A stretch of DNA of 64,000 nucleotides, taken from Solibacillus silvestris (lineage in GTDB: Bacteria > Bacillota > Bacilli > Bacillales_A > Planococcaceae). Position numbers and translations under genes: made by a program. The notes below the pieces were generated by a model that was not told where the DNA came from, searched no databases, and saw only the letters and a program-made list of their open reading frames with translations. The DNA is taken from positions 3,488,501-3,552,500 of the forward strand of contig CP014609.1 in assembly GCA_001586195.1 (NCBI GenBank), read 5' to 3'. Below are positions 16,885 to 26,638 of the stretch, in pieces; the stretch's first letter is position 1, and each line of letters starts with the position of its first letter.

Positions 16885-17343
16885 ATGCAGAAATTAAATT
16901 CAATCTTTTTAAGAACGTTTATTATTTCAACTGGTGTACTTGTATTATCATTATGTGTATTTATTTTACCGGGTGTGGCTCAGGAAACTGCGCATTTAAA
17001 TCCGGAAGTCGCCTACCTGCAATATCCGATTTTGTTAGGTATGTATGCGACCGCAATTCCATTTTTCTATGCGCTTTATGAAACATTGAAGATGATTGCT
17101 ATTATTGAGCGTGAATCCATTTTTTCAATTCGTCTTGAACAAGGGTTAAACTATATTAAATATTGCGCTTACGTTATTCTCGTTTTGTACATTTCGGGCT
17201 TCCTTCTGCTCGATTATACAAATGCACTGCCTCCGTTAGTGGCGGTGATTGGTATTGTTATCATTTTAATTACGATTCTTGTTGCTACAGGTGCTGCATT
17301 TTTAAAATATGTACTTATAAAAAGTCGATTGAATGTGAATTAA
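16885..17343 (+). CDS. DUF2975 membrane protein
   Basis: A 152-aa protein with four transmembrane helices; PILLGMYATAIPFFYALYETLKMIAIIERESIFS and LNYIKYCAYVILVLYISGF are typical of DUF2975. GGAGGGGG precedes the ATG. Relatives are usually followed by a small YozG-like XRE gene; here a terminator follows directly, so the usual partner is missing. Function unknown. Confidence 0.82.
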   Translation: MQKLNSIFLRTFIISTGVLVLSLCVFILPGVAQETAHLNPEVAYLQYPILLGMYATAIPFFYALYETLKMIAIIERESIFSIRLEQGLNYIKYCAYVILVLYISGFLLLDYTNALPPLVAVIGIVIILITILVATGAAFLKYVLIKSRLNVN

Positions 17344-17344
17344 A

Positions 17345-17379
17345 AACAACCACTCCGATCATCTTTCGGAGTGGTTGTT
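17345..17379. terminator. bidirectional terminator
   Basis: AACAACCACTCCGA pairs perfectly with TCGGAGTGGTTGTT between the convergent DUF2975 and chemoreceptor genes. Confidence 0.88.
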
Positions 17380-17385
17380 CGATTT

Positions 17386-18210
17386 CTATGATTTTATTTC
17401 ACTAATATCCAATAGCTTTTCTGCGGTGCTGTTAACATTTCCGTAGGCATCGTTCAGTTCATGCATACTTGTGGCAAACTGTTCTGTAAATGCTGCGATT
17501 TGACTTGTCGATCCATTAACTTCCTCGATGGAAGTACGGATTTTAGTAAGCTGCGCAGCAATTTTTTCTGCGCTATCTTTGCTATTCTGCGCCATTTTTT
17601 GAATTTCCTTCGCTACGACGGCAAATCCTCTTCCATGCTCGCCAGAACGAGCCGCTTCAATCGATGCATTTAATCCTAAAATTTGTGATTTTGATGCAAT
17701 TCCTTTTACAAGTTCGACCATTTGGTTTATTTCCCCAATATCGGCCGTCATCATTTCTGTTGATGTGACAAGGCCATCCAAGCGGTTTGATACATCCATG
17801 CTCGCCGCCGTTAACTCTTCGTTCGTTGCAGTCATTTCCTCTACCGCACTCGATAATTCTGTCGCTAATTGACGCATAGAATCCATCTTCTTGTTTGAAA
17901 TAGTGGCACTTACTACACCTATTATGTCTGCTCCATCAAAAATTGGCTGTGCTGATGAAATATAAGCAAACCCAAATCTTTCCGGACCCTTTTCTTCTCT
18001 TAAAAAACGCTTTGTCGTCAATGCACGCTCTGTAACGGTGCCGCGGAAATCTACCATTTTCAACCCTACATTAATTTTTAAATCAATAAACTTGCCTGGT
18101 AAGTATCCCACTACCTCTTCATTGCTTGCTACAATGATACAAGCATCTTCCGGAAAAGTTGCCTGATATAGCTCCATCGTATCTACTACGGCTTGTAATT
18201 TTGTATGCAT
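17386..18210 (-). CDS. soluble chemoreceptor-like protein (YfmS type)
   Basis: About 274 aa, without membrane helices. The N-terminal 120 residues form a sensor domain (IIVASNEEVVGYLPGKFIDLKINVG...GFAYISSAQPIFDGADIIGVVSATIS). The C-terminal half is a short signalling coiled coil with the receptor hairpin tip: GIASKSQILGLNASIEAARSGEHGRGFAVVAKEIQKMA. It is much shorter than transmembrane MCPs, like B. subtilis YfmS. It probably docks to CheA/CheW to report a cytosolic signal. The ATG at 18210 is chosen over 18216 for spacing to AAAGGGGAG. Confidence 0.88.
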   Translation of the reverse strand: MHTKLQAVVDTMELYQATFPEDACIIVASNEEVVGYLPGKFIDLKINVGLKMVDFRGTVTERALTTKRFLREEKGPERFGFAYISSAQPIFDGADIIGVVSATISNKKMDSMRQLATELSSAVEEMTATNEELTAASMDVSNRLDGLVTSTEMMTADIGEINQMVELVKGIASKSQILGLNASIEAARSGEHGRGFAVVAKEIQKMAQNSKDSAEKIAAQLTKIRTSIEEVNGSTSQIAAFTEQFATSMHELNDAYGNVNSTAEKLLDISEIKS

Positions 18211-18316
18211 GCCCATCTCCCCTTTGAATGTATTATATAATAGATAATAATACCTTAATATCGTAATCTTTCGAAATGTTCATGAATAAACTCTGCTATA
18301 TGTTCTCATAAAAAAA

Positions 18317-18341
18317 TCCCCTTCTCTATAAAAGAAGGGGA
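18317..18341 (-). terminator. Rho-independent terminator after SLH gene
   Basis: TCCCCTTCT pairs with AGAAGGGGA just past the stop of the SLH gene at 18347, with TTTTTT following on the minus strand. Confidence 0.85.
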
Positions 18342-18346
18342 AATTA

Positions 18347-19492
18347 CTATTGTTCTTCCATTGCTGCAGCTGCAGTCAGCATATTATCATAGTCTTCTTC
18401 ATCATAGACTAGATTATAGATTTTCCACAGGCCGTCTTCTGTTTTCTTTAAGTAAGCTGTTCCGGATAAATCTAATGTCATTTCCAAATTGAAGTTGATT
18501 TCAGGGTCATTCATCTTAATATGAACTTTCAAATCATCAATTTTTACTGCGGCAAAACGTTTATTCAATGAAATCAACTTACTTGAATACTCGCCTATTT
18601 TTTGAGATGAACTAGAACCGGTTGAGAAATCTGCGTCTTCCAATAGCAATTGGCTATCAAGTGAATAAGCTAAATAGTAGCCTGTTGTTGTTTCACGATA
18701 GAGCGCATCCATATCCTCTACGTTTTCCGAATCTGATGAAAACTCAAACTCTTCATCAATATAACGATTCACTGTTGCAATGATTGAAGCTTCGTCTTCT
18801 GCTTCTCCACTTTCTAAATGTAAAGCACGGTCAATCATCAGTACTGCATGAGAACGCTTTGCAAAATCATTCGGTTTGAACGTTTCTCCATAGCCATTAA
18901 CAATACCGGCACCTGCTGTTTTCACAATTGCTTCATAAGAATAGCTATTCGGATTAACATCGTTAAATATTTTTCCTGTTTTTGAAAAATCAACAGTCTC
19001 ATTAAATGCACGATAAATCATCGCTGCCATTTGAGCACGTGTAATTTTATCGTTCGGTTTAAATGTACCGTCTTCTTTACCGGTAATAATGCCTTTACTG
19101 CTGGCAATCTGAACAAAGTCATAATACCATGCAGAAGATTTAACATCGGAGAATTCTTTTTTAATATCGCCACTCGTTAAATTCATTGCATTCACTAAAA
19201 TTTTTGTAAACTGTGCACGTGTAATACTGTTTTCCGGCTTTAAAAGAATAGACGTAAATTCGTATACTTCGCCATCTTCTTCATATACTGTTGGCTCTTC
19301 ATATCCGTCGATAATATTTGCATATAAGAAACGTTCCAACTGCTCGTATGCGCCATGTTCATAACTTACATCATCCATGTAATACTGATCGATCGTTTTT
19401 TCTGCTGCCGACGCTGGCGTTACAGTAATAAAACAAACTGTAAAAACTAATAAAATTGCTAATTGAAGTACCTTCAATCTAGTTAACCCCAC
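18347..19492 (-). CDS. SLH-domain surface protein with C-terminal NTF2-like region
   Basis: A 381-aa secreted protein. A signal peptide (AILLVFTVCFITVTPASAAE) is followed by three SLH modules at about residues 65-230 (SITRAQFTKILVNAM; FKPNDKITRAQMAAMIYRAF; FKPNDFAKRSHAVLMIDRAL) that anchor it to the wall polymer. The remaining 140 residues look like an NTF2/SnoaL-type domain (ATVNRYIDEEFEFSSDS...YLKKTEDGLWKIYNLVYDEEDYD). The start is GTG at 19492 or, with a better spaced GTGGGG, TTG at 19477. Function beyond wall attachment unknown. Confidence 0.85.
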   Translation of the reverse strand: MGLTRLKVLQLAILLVFTVCFITVTPASAAEKTIDQYYMDDVSYEHGAYEQLERFLYANIIDGYEEPTVYEEDGEVYEFTSILLKPENSITRAQFTKILVNAMNLTSGDIKKEFSDVKSSAWYYDFVQIASSKGIITGKEDGTFKPNDKITRAQMAAMIYRAFNETVDFSKTGKIFNDVNPNSYSYEAIVKTAGAGIVNGYGETFKPNDFAKRSHAVLMIDRALHLESGEAEDEASIIATVNRYIDEEFEFSSDSENVEDMDALYRETTTGYYLAYSLDSQLLLEDADFSTGSSSSQKIGEYSSKLISLNKRFAAVKIDDLKVHIKMNDPEINFNLEMTLDLSGTAYLKKTEDGLWKIYNLVYDEEDYDNMLTAAAAMEEQ

Positions 19493-19581
19493 TTCTCCAA
19501 ATTCTATAATACCTTAACATATTACTTAAACAGAACTTATATGAATACATGTATATTTTGGCAATATTTTTAAAAGAAAAA

Positions 19582-19875
19582 TTAGTAGCCTAAATAGTAG
19601 TAAAAGATGAATGCAACTGCGAAGTTAGGAATTGCCATATTAAGAGAACACAATGCAATCGTATTTCTTTGAATCCAGCTTTCTTTCGTTTCCATTGCCG
19701 TGTTTGCCTGCATTCGGTCACCATTGACGAATGCCCCGGAAAAAATGCATGCCACAATAAAAAAGATAAAACCAATCCCGCTCGTTATAGTGGAAATCAT
19801 ATGAACATCCCAAATAATAATAGAAAGCAAAATTCCTATTAAAGACAACCCTGTACCGATTAGAAGAAATTTCAT
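19582..19875 (-). CDS. DUF5316-like small membrane protein
   Basis: A 97-aa protein with three or four hydrophobic helices and the loop GDRMQANTAMETKESWIQRN between helices two and three, which I associate with the DUF5316 group of Bacillus membrane proteins. GGGGGAATA precedes the ATG. Monocistronic and of unknown function. Confidence 0.68.
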   Translation of the reverse strand: MKFLLIGTGLSLIGILLSIIIWDVHMISTITSGIGFIFFIVACIFSGAFVNGDRMQANTAMETKESWIQRNTIALCSLNMAIPNFAVAFIFYYYLGY

Positions 19876-19950
19876 ATTATTCCCCCTTTCCCTATATACC
19901 GCATTCTTTTGGAAATGGTTTCAAAATAAATCGATATAATGAGAATTTTG

Positions 19951-21132
19951 TCAGGCATCGTCTGGAACTAAGTAATAATGTACAATACTTAAAAATCCTT
20001 TCGCCGAGTTTTTCATTGCCTGTTCATCGATATTAAATTTTGGATGGTGATGAGGAAATTGTGTAGTGGGGGCATCTGTAGCTGAACCAGTATAAAAATA
20101 TACTCCGGGAACTTGTTGCAAATAATATGCAAAATCTTCACTTGCCATAATGGGGGGCATCTCAACGACATTTAAATGGTTAATATTATCAAGCAAATCT
20201 CTTACAACTTTTGTTTCTTTCTCGGTATTGACTAATTGCGGATATCCTCTTGTATATTCCATCTCATAAGTAGCACCATAAGTTACTGTGACATTATTAA
20301 GAATATGTGTTAAAAGTGTTTGGACATTTTCCTGTTGTTCCTGGTTAAATGTACGAACTGTCCCCTCAATTGTAGCTTCTTCGGGAATCACATTTATTGT
20401 ACCCCCGGAGTTGAACACAGTAATTGCTGCCACTACCGGTTGTACCGGATCAAGTTTTTGACTCATTAACAAATGGATTTGAGTTATAATTTGTGTGCCA
20501 ATCACAATTGGATTGACTGAAGTGTGAGGAGCGGAAGAATGTCCGCCTTTACCGATTATTCTAATTTTTACATAGTCACTGGAAGCGGTAGCACTCCCTT
20601 TTGGTACCGTAAAGTTTCCTAATGGGACGGAAGATAGGACATGATTTCCAAAGATTGCATCTACCCCTTCGAGCACACCCTCTTCTAACATTTGAATCGC
20701 TCCCCCCGGAAATTGCTCTTCCGCTGGTTGAAATATAAATTTAACCTTCCCATGGAGTTGATCTTCATATTTACTTAGTATTTTTGCTACCCCAAGCAAT
20801 GTTGCTGTATGTGCGTCGTGACCGCATGCATGCATAACATTCGGGACCTGGGATTTATAGGGTACGTCATTTTTCTGTTGAATGGGTAACGCATCCATGT
20901 CAGCTCTTAATGCAATCGTCGGCCCTGTTTTTCCCCCTTTTAAAATTCCGACAACGCCATGCCCGCCAATATTCCGTTGCACTTTAATTCCATAACCTGC
21001 TAAAATATCCCCTACCATTCTGGCCGTTTGTACCTCTTGAAATGGCAGTTCAGGGTTCTCATGCAAATGCCTTCTCCAAGCAACCATTTGATCGTACACT
21101 TCCTCCACTTCTGCATGCCACTCGTTAAGCAC
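19951..21132 (-). CDS. M20D metallo-amidohydrolase
   Basis: An M20D enzyme of about 393 aa: WRRHLHENPELPFQE, LRADMDALPI, MHACGHDAHTATLLG, QPAEEQFPGGA, KGGHSSAPH, and C-terminal FPHHHPKFNIDEQAM. All metal ligands are present. It is a hippurate/N-acyl amino acid hydrolase type; the substrate is unknown. The GTG at 21132 is chosen because AAAGGATG precedes it; an ATG at 21153 has no ribosome site. A second paralogue lies upstream on the same strand, separated by a terminator. Confidence 0.88.
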   Translation of the reverse strand: MLNEWHAEVEEVYDQMVAWRRHLHENPELPFQEVQTARMVGDILAGYGIKVQRNIGGHGVVGILKGGKTGPTIALRADMDALPIQQKNDVPYKSQVPNVMHACGHDAHTATLLGVAKILSKYEDQLHGKVKFIFQPAEEQFPGGAIQMLEEGVLEGVDAIFGNHVLSSVPLGNFTVPKGSATASSDYVKIRIIGKGGHSSAPHTSVNPIVIGTQIITQIHLLMSQKLDPVQPVVAAITVFNSGGTINVIPEEATIEGTVRTFNQEQQENVQTLLTHILNNVTVTYGATYEMEYTRGYPQLVNTEKETKVVRDLLDNINHLNVVEMPPIMASEDFAYYLQQVPGVYFYTGSATDAPTTQFPHHHPKFNIDEQAMKNSAKGFLSIVHYYLVPDDA

Positions 21133-21227
21133 TTGAACACATCCTTTTCTCACTCGTTCTTATGCATCAAATTAGTATATACATTTGTTACATGAGATGT
21201 TCGGTAGAGGGATTTGTCCAAAAAAAA

Positions 21228-21252
21228 GAGTTTCGGTATGAATCCGAAACTC
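21228..21252 (-). terminator. Rho-independent terminator
   Basis: GAGTTTCGG pairs with CCGAAACTC after the stop of the gene at 21263, with a T-run (TTTTTTTT) on the minus strand. Confidence 0.85.
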
Positions 21253-21262
21253 CTTTTTATTA

Positions 21263-22450
21263 TTAATTTTCTTCATAATAGCCGCATACGACATGTCCGA
21301 CCGCTTTAGCCGCGACCAGAAGCGCATCTTCGTCAATATCGAATTTTGGATGATGATTGTAATAAGGTTTTTCTACTCCTTTTGGTGAACAACCAATATA
21401 GAAGAAGCAAGATGGGAACTTCTCTGCATAATAGGCAAAGTCTTCAGATGGTGACATTGGCGGCACTTCCTTCACCTCTGTAATAATCGGATCATTCGCC
21501 CCTACTAAATATCCTGCTACTTTCGCTGTTAATTCAGGGTCATTGTATAATGGCGGATAGTCGTTTTCATACGTCAACTCACAAGTGACACCGAATTCTT
21601 CTTCCAAACCTCTTACTAATCTTTTTACTTCCACTTCAATTTTTTCCTTCGTTTCTATCGTCATATAGCGAATATCGCCTTCAAGTTCTACACTATCTTT
21701 AATCACATTAAATGTCCCTTTACCGTCGAAGGAACCAATTGTAATAACACCGATATCAAAGGGGCTTAAACGGCGGCTAATAATTGTTTGCACAGCAGTG
21801 ACAAAGTGTGCACCGGCAACAATCGCATCGTTTGCCAAATGTGGTGAGGAGCCATGTCCGCCGCGTCCTTGAATTTTCAGTTTTAAGTAGGCACGCCCAT
21901 TGAAGGCAAAACCAGAATTATAACCGACAAATCCTGCGGGGCCCATTGGCAGCAAGTGAATCCCGAAAACATTATCTAAATCATCGAGCAGCCCTGACTC
22001 TACGATACTTTTCGCACCGCCTGGCGGAACTTCTTCTGCATGCTGATGAATAATTTTAATTGTCCCTGGTATCTCATCTTTCAATTCGATCAAACAATCG
22101 GCCAATACAAGTAAATATGCGGTATGTCCGTCATGGCCGCATGCGTGCATTACTCCTTCATTAACAGATTTGAATGGAACATCGGCTTCTTCGGTAATCG
22201 GCAATGCATCGAAGTCTGCGCGAAGCCCGATATTTTTGCCTGGCTTCCCGCCTTTAATCGTTACAATAATTCCGTAGCCATTTCCGACATTTGAATGAAC
22301 TTCTACATCTTTTCCTTTATAAAAGTCGAGAATGTACTGTGCAGTTTTTTCTTCTTGAAACGATATTTCAGGATGCTGGTGTAAATGTCTCCGGATTTGA
22401 ATCATTTCATCTTTACGAAGTTCCAGCATCTCCATTAGTTTTTGTTTCAT
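21263..22450 (-). CDS. M20D metallo-amidohydrolase
   Basis: About 395 aa, with IRRHLHQHPEISFQEE, LRADFDALPI, MHACGHDGHTAYLLVLAD, HQHAEEVPPGGA, RGGHGSSPH and YNHHPKFDIDEDAL. The ATG at 22450 follows AGGAG. It sits downstream of the NorB-like transporter gene with a hairpin between them. Substrate unknown; the pairing with an efflux pump and further paralogues suggests handling of N-acylated amino acids or peptides (inference). Confidence 0.88.
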   Translation of the reverse strand: MKQKLMEMLELRKDEMIQIRRHLHQHPEISFQEEKTAQYILDFYKGKDVEVHSNVGNGYGIIVTIKGGKPGKNIGLRADFDALPITEEADVPFKSVNEGVMHACGHDGHTAYLLVLADCLIELKDEIPGTIKIIHQHAEEVPPGGAKSIVESGLLDDLDNVFGIHLLPMGPAGFVGYNSGFAFNGRAYLKLKIQGRGGHGSSPHLANDAIVAGAHFVTAVQTIISRRLSPFDIGVITIGSFDGKGTFNVIKDSVELEGDIRYMTIETKEKIEVEVKRLVRGLEEEFGVTCELTYENDYPPLYNDPELTAKVAGYLVGANDPIITEVKEVPPMSPSEDFAYYAEKFPSCFFYIGCSPKGVEKPYYNHHPKFDIDEDALLVAAKAVGHVVCGYYEEN

Positions 22451-22483
22451 GGTTACCACTCCTGAACTTAAATTTTGAAGAAA

Positions 22484-22519
22484 ATGATGTAAACGCCTTT
22501 GACAAGGCGTTTACATCAT
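22484..22519 (-). terminator. hairpin terminator after transporter gene
   Basis: ATGATGTAAACGCC pairs perfectly with GGCGTTTACATCAT around TTGACAA-type loop bases, just after the MFS gene stop at 22525. The following T-run on the minus strand is short (CATTTTCTTC), so some read-through to the amidohydrolase is possible. Confidence 0.72.
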
Positions 22520-22524
22520 TTAAA

Positions 22525-23904
22525 TTAATCGACTGATTTCCCCGCGTTTTTTGGAACTAGGAATAAAACTGATAGGATGGAAAGGACACCGAATATGACG
22601 TTAATGATGATCCCTGTTGTTGCGGCGATTTCCAGGTTGCCGTTTGCAGATGCCGCGCCGTATGCTGTCATGGAAATGGCTACACCGAACGCACTACCTA
22701 AAGAACTTGCCATTTTATATACACCTGCCGCTTCCCCAACTTTGTCAGAAGGTGCATTGGATACAGATGTATCTGTTGACGGTGTTGCATAAATACCTAA
22801 GCCAAGACCGAATAAAGCAAATCCTACGAATACCGCGATTGTATACGCTACATCCGGCAAGAATGTTAATCCCATTAATGCAACACCGACCGTAGTAATT
22901 ATTCCACCCCAAATCATCGGTTTTTTAGCACCAACACGTTGAAGTATTTTCTCCCCTACACGGATCATTGCCAGTACCGTCACTAAATAGCCAAGGGAAA
23001 GTAAGCCTGATTGGAAAGCATTAAATCCACGTCCTACCTGCACATACGTATTGGCTACTACTAATGTACCCGCTATTGCATTAAGTAAAAAGTTCGATAC
23101 CGTTGCACCTGTATAGGCTTTGTTTTTAAATACTGCAAAGTCGATTAGTACAACTTCTTTTTTCATCTCTACTCGAATGAATGTAATTAATCCAATTACT
23201 GTTACTGCCATTAAAATTAAGGAAATGCCGCTTGTCCAACCAAAGTCTGCACCATACGTAATTAAAATATTTAATGCAACCATTGTGACAATAAAAATGC
23301 CTAGACCGACGTAGTCAAAACGGAATTTTCCTGAAGACTCCTGTTTACTTTCAGGTGTGTCTTTTAATAAAAACAGACCAACTAGAGCGAATACAATCGA
23401 GAAGATGAAAATCCATCTCCACCCTAATGAAGTCGCAATGGCACCACCTGCAAATGATGCAACACCGGAACCTCCCCATGAACCAATTGACCAGTAGCTT
23501 AATGCTCTTTGACGGTCCGCGCCTTCAAAGTAAGCTTTGATTAAAGCAATTGTAGATGGCATAATAAATGCAGCTGAAAGACCGATAATAATTCGGCCGA
23601 TTATTAATAAAACAGCACCTTGCGCCAATACTAAACAGAGTGAACCAAGAATACTTAGCCAATAACCGATGACCGCTATTTTTTTACGACCTATTTTGTC
23701 AGCAAGACCACCTGCCGCTACGATAAACATTCCTGAGAATAATGCCGATAAACTAATCGCTATATTAATCGTACCAAGCGAAATGCCTAAATCCTCTTGA
23801 ACAGCTGGTACAACGTTTACCATTGCTTGAGCAAATAACCAGAATGTAATAACACCGAATACAATTCCGATGATCATTTTATTCGTACCTTTGTATGTGT
23901 TCAT
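22525..23904 (-). CDS. NorB-like MFS multidrug efflux transporter
   Basis: A 459-aa MFS protein of the DHA2 14-helix drug:H+ antiporter type. ITFWLFAQAMVNVVPAVQEDLG, LFSGMFIVAAGGLADKIGRKK (motif A), RALSYWSIGSWGGSGV and LGIYATPSTDTSVSNAP closely resemble, from memory, Staphylococcus aureus NorB. NorB exports quinolones and other hydrophobic compounds in that species; the substrate here is unverified. GGAGGATTATT precedes the ATG. The long AT-rich upstream region may hold its regulation. Confidence 0.85.
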   Translation of the reverse strand: MNTYKGTNKMIIGIVFGVITFWLFAQAMVNVVPAVQEDLGISLGTINIAISLSALFSGMFIVAAGGLADKIGRKKIAVIGYWLSILGSLCLVLAQGAVLLIIGRIIIGLSAAFIMPSTIALIKAYFEGADRQRALSYWSIGSWGGSGVASFAGGAIATSLGWRWIFIFSIVFALVGLFLLKDTPESKQESSGKFRFDYVGLGIFIVTMVALNILITYGADFGWTSGISLILMAVTVIGLITFIRVEMKKEVVLIDFAVFKNKAYTGATVSNFLLNAIAGTLVVANTYVQVGRGFNAFQSGLLSLGYLVTVLAMIRVGEKILQRVGAKKPMIWGGIITTVGVALMGLTFLPDVAYTIAVFVGFALFGLGLGIYATPSTDTSVSNAPSDKVGEAAGVYKMASSLGSAFGVAISMTAYGAASANGNLEIAATTGIIINVIFGVLSILSVLFLVPKNAGKSVD

Positions 23905-24238
23905 AATAATCCTCCTATAAAATTTCCCGCGTAATTATAATGTCTTCAAATCTCTTTTAATCATACTCCTTAGTATTAAAAGAAATATTTCAACAACGCT
24001 TTAACAATTAACAATAATGATTTATTTTCTCGAGAATATTCTTTAGCCGTTAAAGCCTGATCAATACTTCATGTCTTTAGTTTATACAGAAATCTATATG
24101 TCAAAAAGTTATTATTTGCGTATAACATGTATACGAGTCTGTATATTTTTTACGGAAACAATTGGAGTAGCAAAAATATACCGTCAATTTTTTACTTAAA
24201 TAAAAAAAGACTGCTGCGTATCGTTCGCAACAATCTTT
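23905..24238. other. AT-rich intergenic region with possible terminator
   Basis: About 330 bases between the NorB-like gene start and the AraC gene stop, both on the minus strand. AAAAAGACTGCTGCG...CGCAACAATCTTTTT at about 24206-24241 is an imperfect hairpin that probably terminates the AraC gene. The rest presumably holds the NorB-like promoter. I see no gene. Confidence 0.5.
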
Positions 24239-26578
24239 TTATAAAACAGCTTTTCTTATATCAAAAAAATGAATGGCATTCACCGTTAAGTATGAATAAA
24301 AAGACCAATCACTTATAATTTTTTCATCAAAAATTTCAAGTTGAGGATAGCTTGACCTGTTAATATAATCAATGACTTCCATATCCAATCCATAGCGGCT
24401 ATTCAAATCAATCCAATTTGTATAAAGTGCGCCATGCTCACGGTCAAACGTGTATTTTCGCACTTGATATTCGCCAGGCTCCATTCCTTTAATTTTCACA
24501 AATAAGTCCTTATTGAACATTTGCAAAAACGTTTCCTCAATTAAATAATAAGGATTCACGGTTTTACTGTTCATGAGCACTAACTGATACCCACGTTCAT
24601 TTTTTGTCATCATGTAATCAGGTCCTTGGGCAACAATCTTACCGTTTAGCCTTTTTGCAAACATTAACGCAAAATATGCCGGTCTTTTTCCATCAAAATA
24701 ATGGAAAAGTTCTAGCCCTTCAATCCGGATACGTTGGCCGTCACTCTCACTTTCATGTACAACCGTATTAATCCAAAAACCTACTGATTCCACCTCATCT
24801 GATATGTCCAGCATATTTTCCAATACTAATGCTGCGCGGAAAAAGCGGCCGTTTGTCAGGCGTGTATTTCCGGAAAGAGTATTCCATGAAATGACATGAA
24901 GCGGCTTTTTAATTCCATTCTTCTTTAAATACGCTTTTATTTTTTCTGTTTTTTCTTTTAAATAATCTTTTGTCAGGAAAAAGCGGTCATCGTTCAACTC
25001 TTTAAAATCTACAACATCATTTTGATTCGAATGATACCCTATAAAATCTACAAATTCCGCCTCTTTTAACAGCCATATATGCGCTTCGCTTGTCTTCTCC
25101 TTTTCAAAGGAAAAAGGTAAAAACATACCGACATGAATATCCGGTACAATGCCTTTTATCAAATGGTATAACCTAAAATAAACCCGTTTTAGCTCATCTG
25201 CTGCCACGATAGTATTGTATGGTTCATAAAAGAGAAAATGCCAGGCGCTTAAATAGGAACCACCATATAATTGCAGACAATGCTTCAAAAAATGCTCCAG
25301 CTTTCTGAGATAATTTTCTTCATCCATCGATAATTCCTGATAATCAATTCTTACGAAAAGTGCCAAGTTTTGCTGCTTTAAAAATTCCAGGGCAATATCG
25401 GTTTTAAAATATTGTGAACTTGTCGGGATAATTTCATCTGTTTCAATCTCAGCTGAAATCGCTTCTCCCTTTAGTAAATTACTGATTCCTACAAAATCTA
25501 CCCCGATTTCTCTTTTCGCCATTAAAATTTGTGCACGGATATTTTCCTTTTGTAATTCCTTCAACTCATGCGCAATAACCATATGTTTGGGCCTTGAAAT
25601 AGGAATATTGCCAGGTGCTGTTATATCCAATGACAATTCTTCAAATTTCGATTGCGTATTTTTATACGATTGATCAAGTGTATTTAAAATAACCCCTAAC
25701 TTGCCTAAAATTTCAGGTGAATGTACTGGCTGTTCCGCATCTTCCAGCGGGTACTCTTTAAATGAATCCTTCTTCTCTACAGGATGTTTCTCCCGATAGA
25801 CATGCGGTGTCATCCCATAGTTTTCTTTAAAAAGGGTCGTAAATGATTTCGTGTTGGGAAATCCATTATTCATCGAGATTTGTGATACCGTATCATTCGT
25901 ATAGAGTAAATCTTTTACACTATGCTTTAGACGGATTGTCATTAAATAACGACTGAACCCCATATTCATCTTTTGTTTAAAATAACGGGATAAATAAGCT
26001 GTCGACAAATAGGATTTTCGGGCCATTTCCTCCAACGTAATCGGCTGATCATAATTTCTTTCCAAGTAATCGATAATTTGCATAAGCCGCTGATCATTTG
26101 TATCCAATTTTTCTGAGGAGCTCCCTTTTTTCTTAAAGCCGCGTATGAGCGTAAGCAAGATATCACATAAATATTTTTGAAACTCAATTTGGTGGCTTTC
26201 ATCTTGACGGTAATAGGAAATAATTAACTTAATAAGCCACTTACGAAGATTATTAAGCATTTTTTCGCGCCCCATATGCACTTCCTTTGAGTAGCATTCA
26301 AAGCGATTATCACGGTAATTTTTATAAAATCGGTCGATAAATGTATCCGAAATTGTTAGACTGAGCACATAATTATCAGGATTTCCCTTTATCTGAAAGA
26401 GTTCGTTCCGATTAATAACCAATAAATCAAGTTCATTTAATTCATAAAAATGGCTATCTGTCTCAACAGTAATCTGCCCTTCAACAACAAATATTAACTC
26501 AAGCCCCTGATTTACTTTTGGTGATAAATAATGAATCTCCTTTAAGGAAATTTGAAATTCAGATAGCTGGTTACTCAT
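24239..26578 (-). CDS. AraC-family regulator with GH39-like C-terminal domain (Rsp-like)
   Basis: A 779-aa protein in three parts: an N-terminal cupin-like sensor (about 1-130), an AraC/XylS DNA-binding domain at about 160-265 (ITLEEMARKSYLSTAYLSRYFKQ and VSQISMNNGFPNTKSFTTLFKENYGMTPHVYRE), and a roughly 480-residue C-terminal region resembling a glycoside hydrolase 39/beta-xylosidase fold (SWNTLSGNTRLTNGRFFRAALV; VGFWINTVVHESES). This layout is that of the staphylococcal regulator Rsp. The GH-like domain may bind a sugar instead of cutting it. It lies between the NorB-like gene and a LysR gene; targets are unknown. Confidence 0.85.
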   Translation of the reverse strand: MSNQLSEFQISLKEIHYLSPKVNQGLELIFVVEGQITVETDSHFYELNELDLLVINRNELFQIKGNPDNYVLSLTISDTFIDRFYKNYRDNRFECYSKEVHMGREKMLNNLRKWLIKLIISYYRQDESHQIEFQKYLCDILLTLIRGFKKKGSSSEKLDTNDQRLMQIIDYLERNYDQPITLEEMARKSYLSTAYLSRYFKQKMNMGFSRYLMTIRLKHSVKDLLYTNDTVSQISMNNGFPNTKSFTTLFKENYGMTPHVYREKHPVEKKDSFKEYPLEDAEQPVHSPEILGKLGVILNTLDQSYKNTQSKFEELSLDITAPGNIPISRPKHMVIAHELKELQKENIRAQILMAKREIGVDFVGISNLLKGEAISAEIETDEIIPTSSQYFKTDIALEFLKQQNLALFVRIDYQELSMDEENYLRKLEHFLKHCLQLYGGSYLSAWHFLFYEPYNTIVAADELKRVYFRLYHLIKGIVPDIHVGMFLPFSFEKEKTSEAHIWLLKEAEFVDFIGYHSNQNDVVDFKELNDDRFFLTKDYLKEKTEKIKAYLKKNGIKKPLHVISWNTLSGNTRLTNGRFFRAALVLENMLDISDEVESVGFWINTVVHESESDGQRIRIEGLELFHYFDGKRPAYFALMFAKRLNGKIVAQGPDYMMTKNERGYQLVLMNSKTVNPYYLIEETFLQMFNKDLFVKIKGMEPGEYQVRKYTFDREHGALYTNWIDLNSRYGLDMEVIDYINRSSYPQLEIFDEKIISDWSFYSYLTVNAIHFFDIRKAVL

Positions 26579-26638
26579 CTGTTCACCTCACTATTTTTCT
26601 TTAAGTTAGTTTTCCTAATGTGGGAAGTTTTGTTCCTT

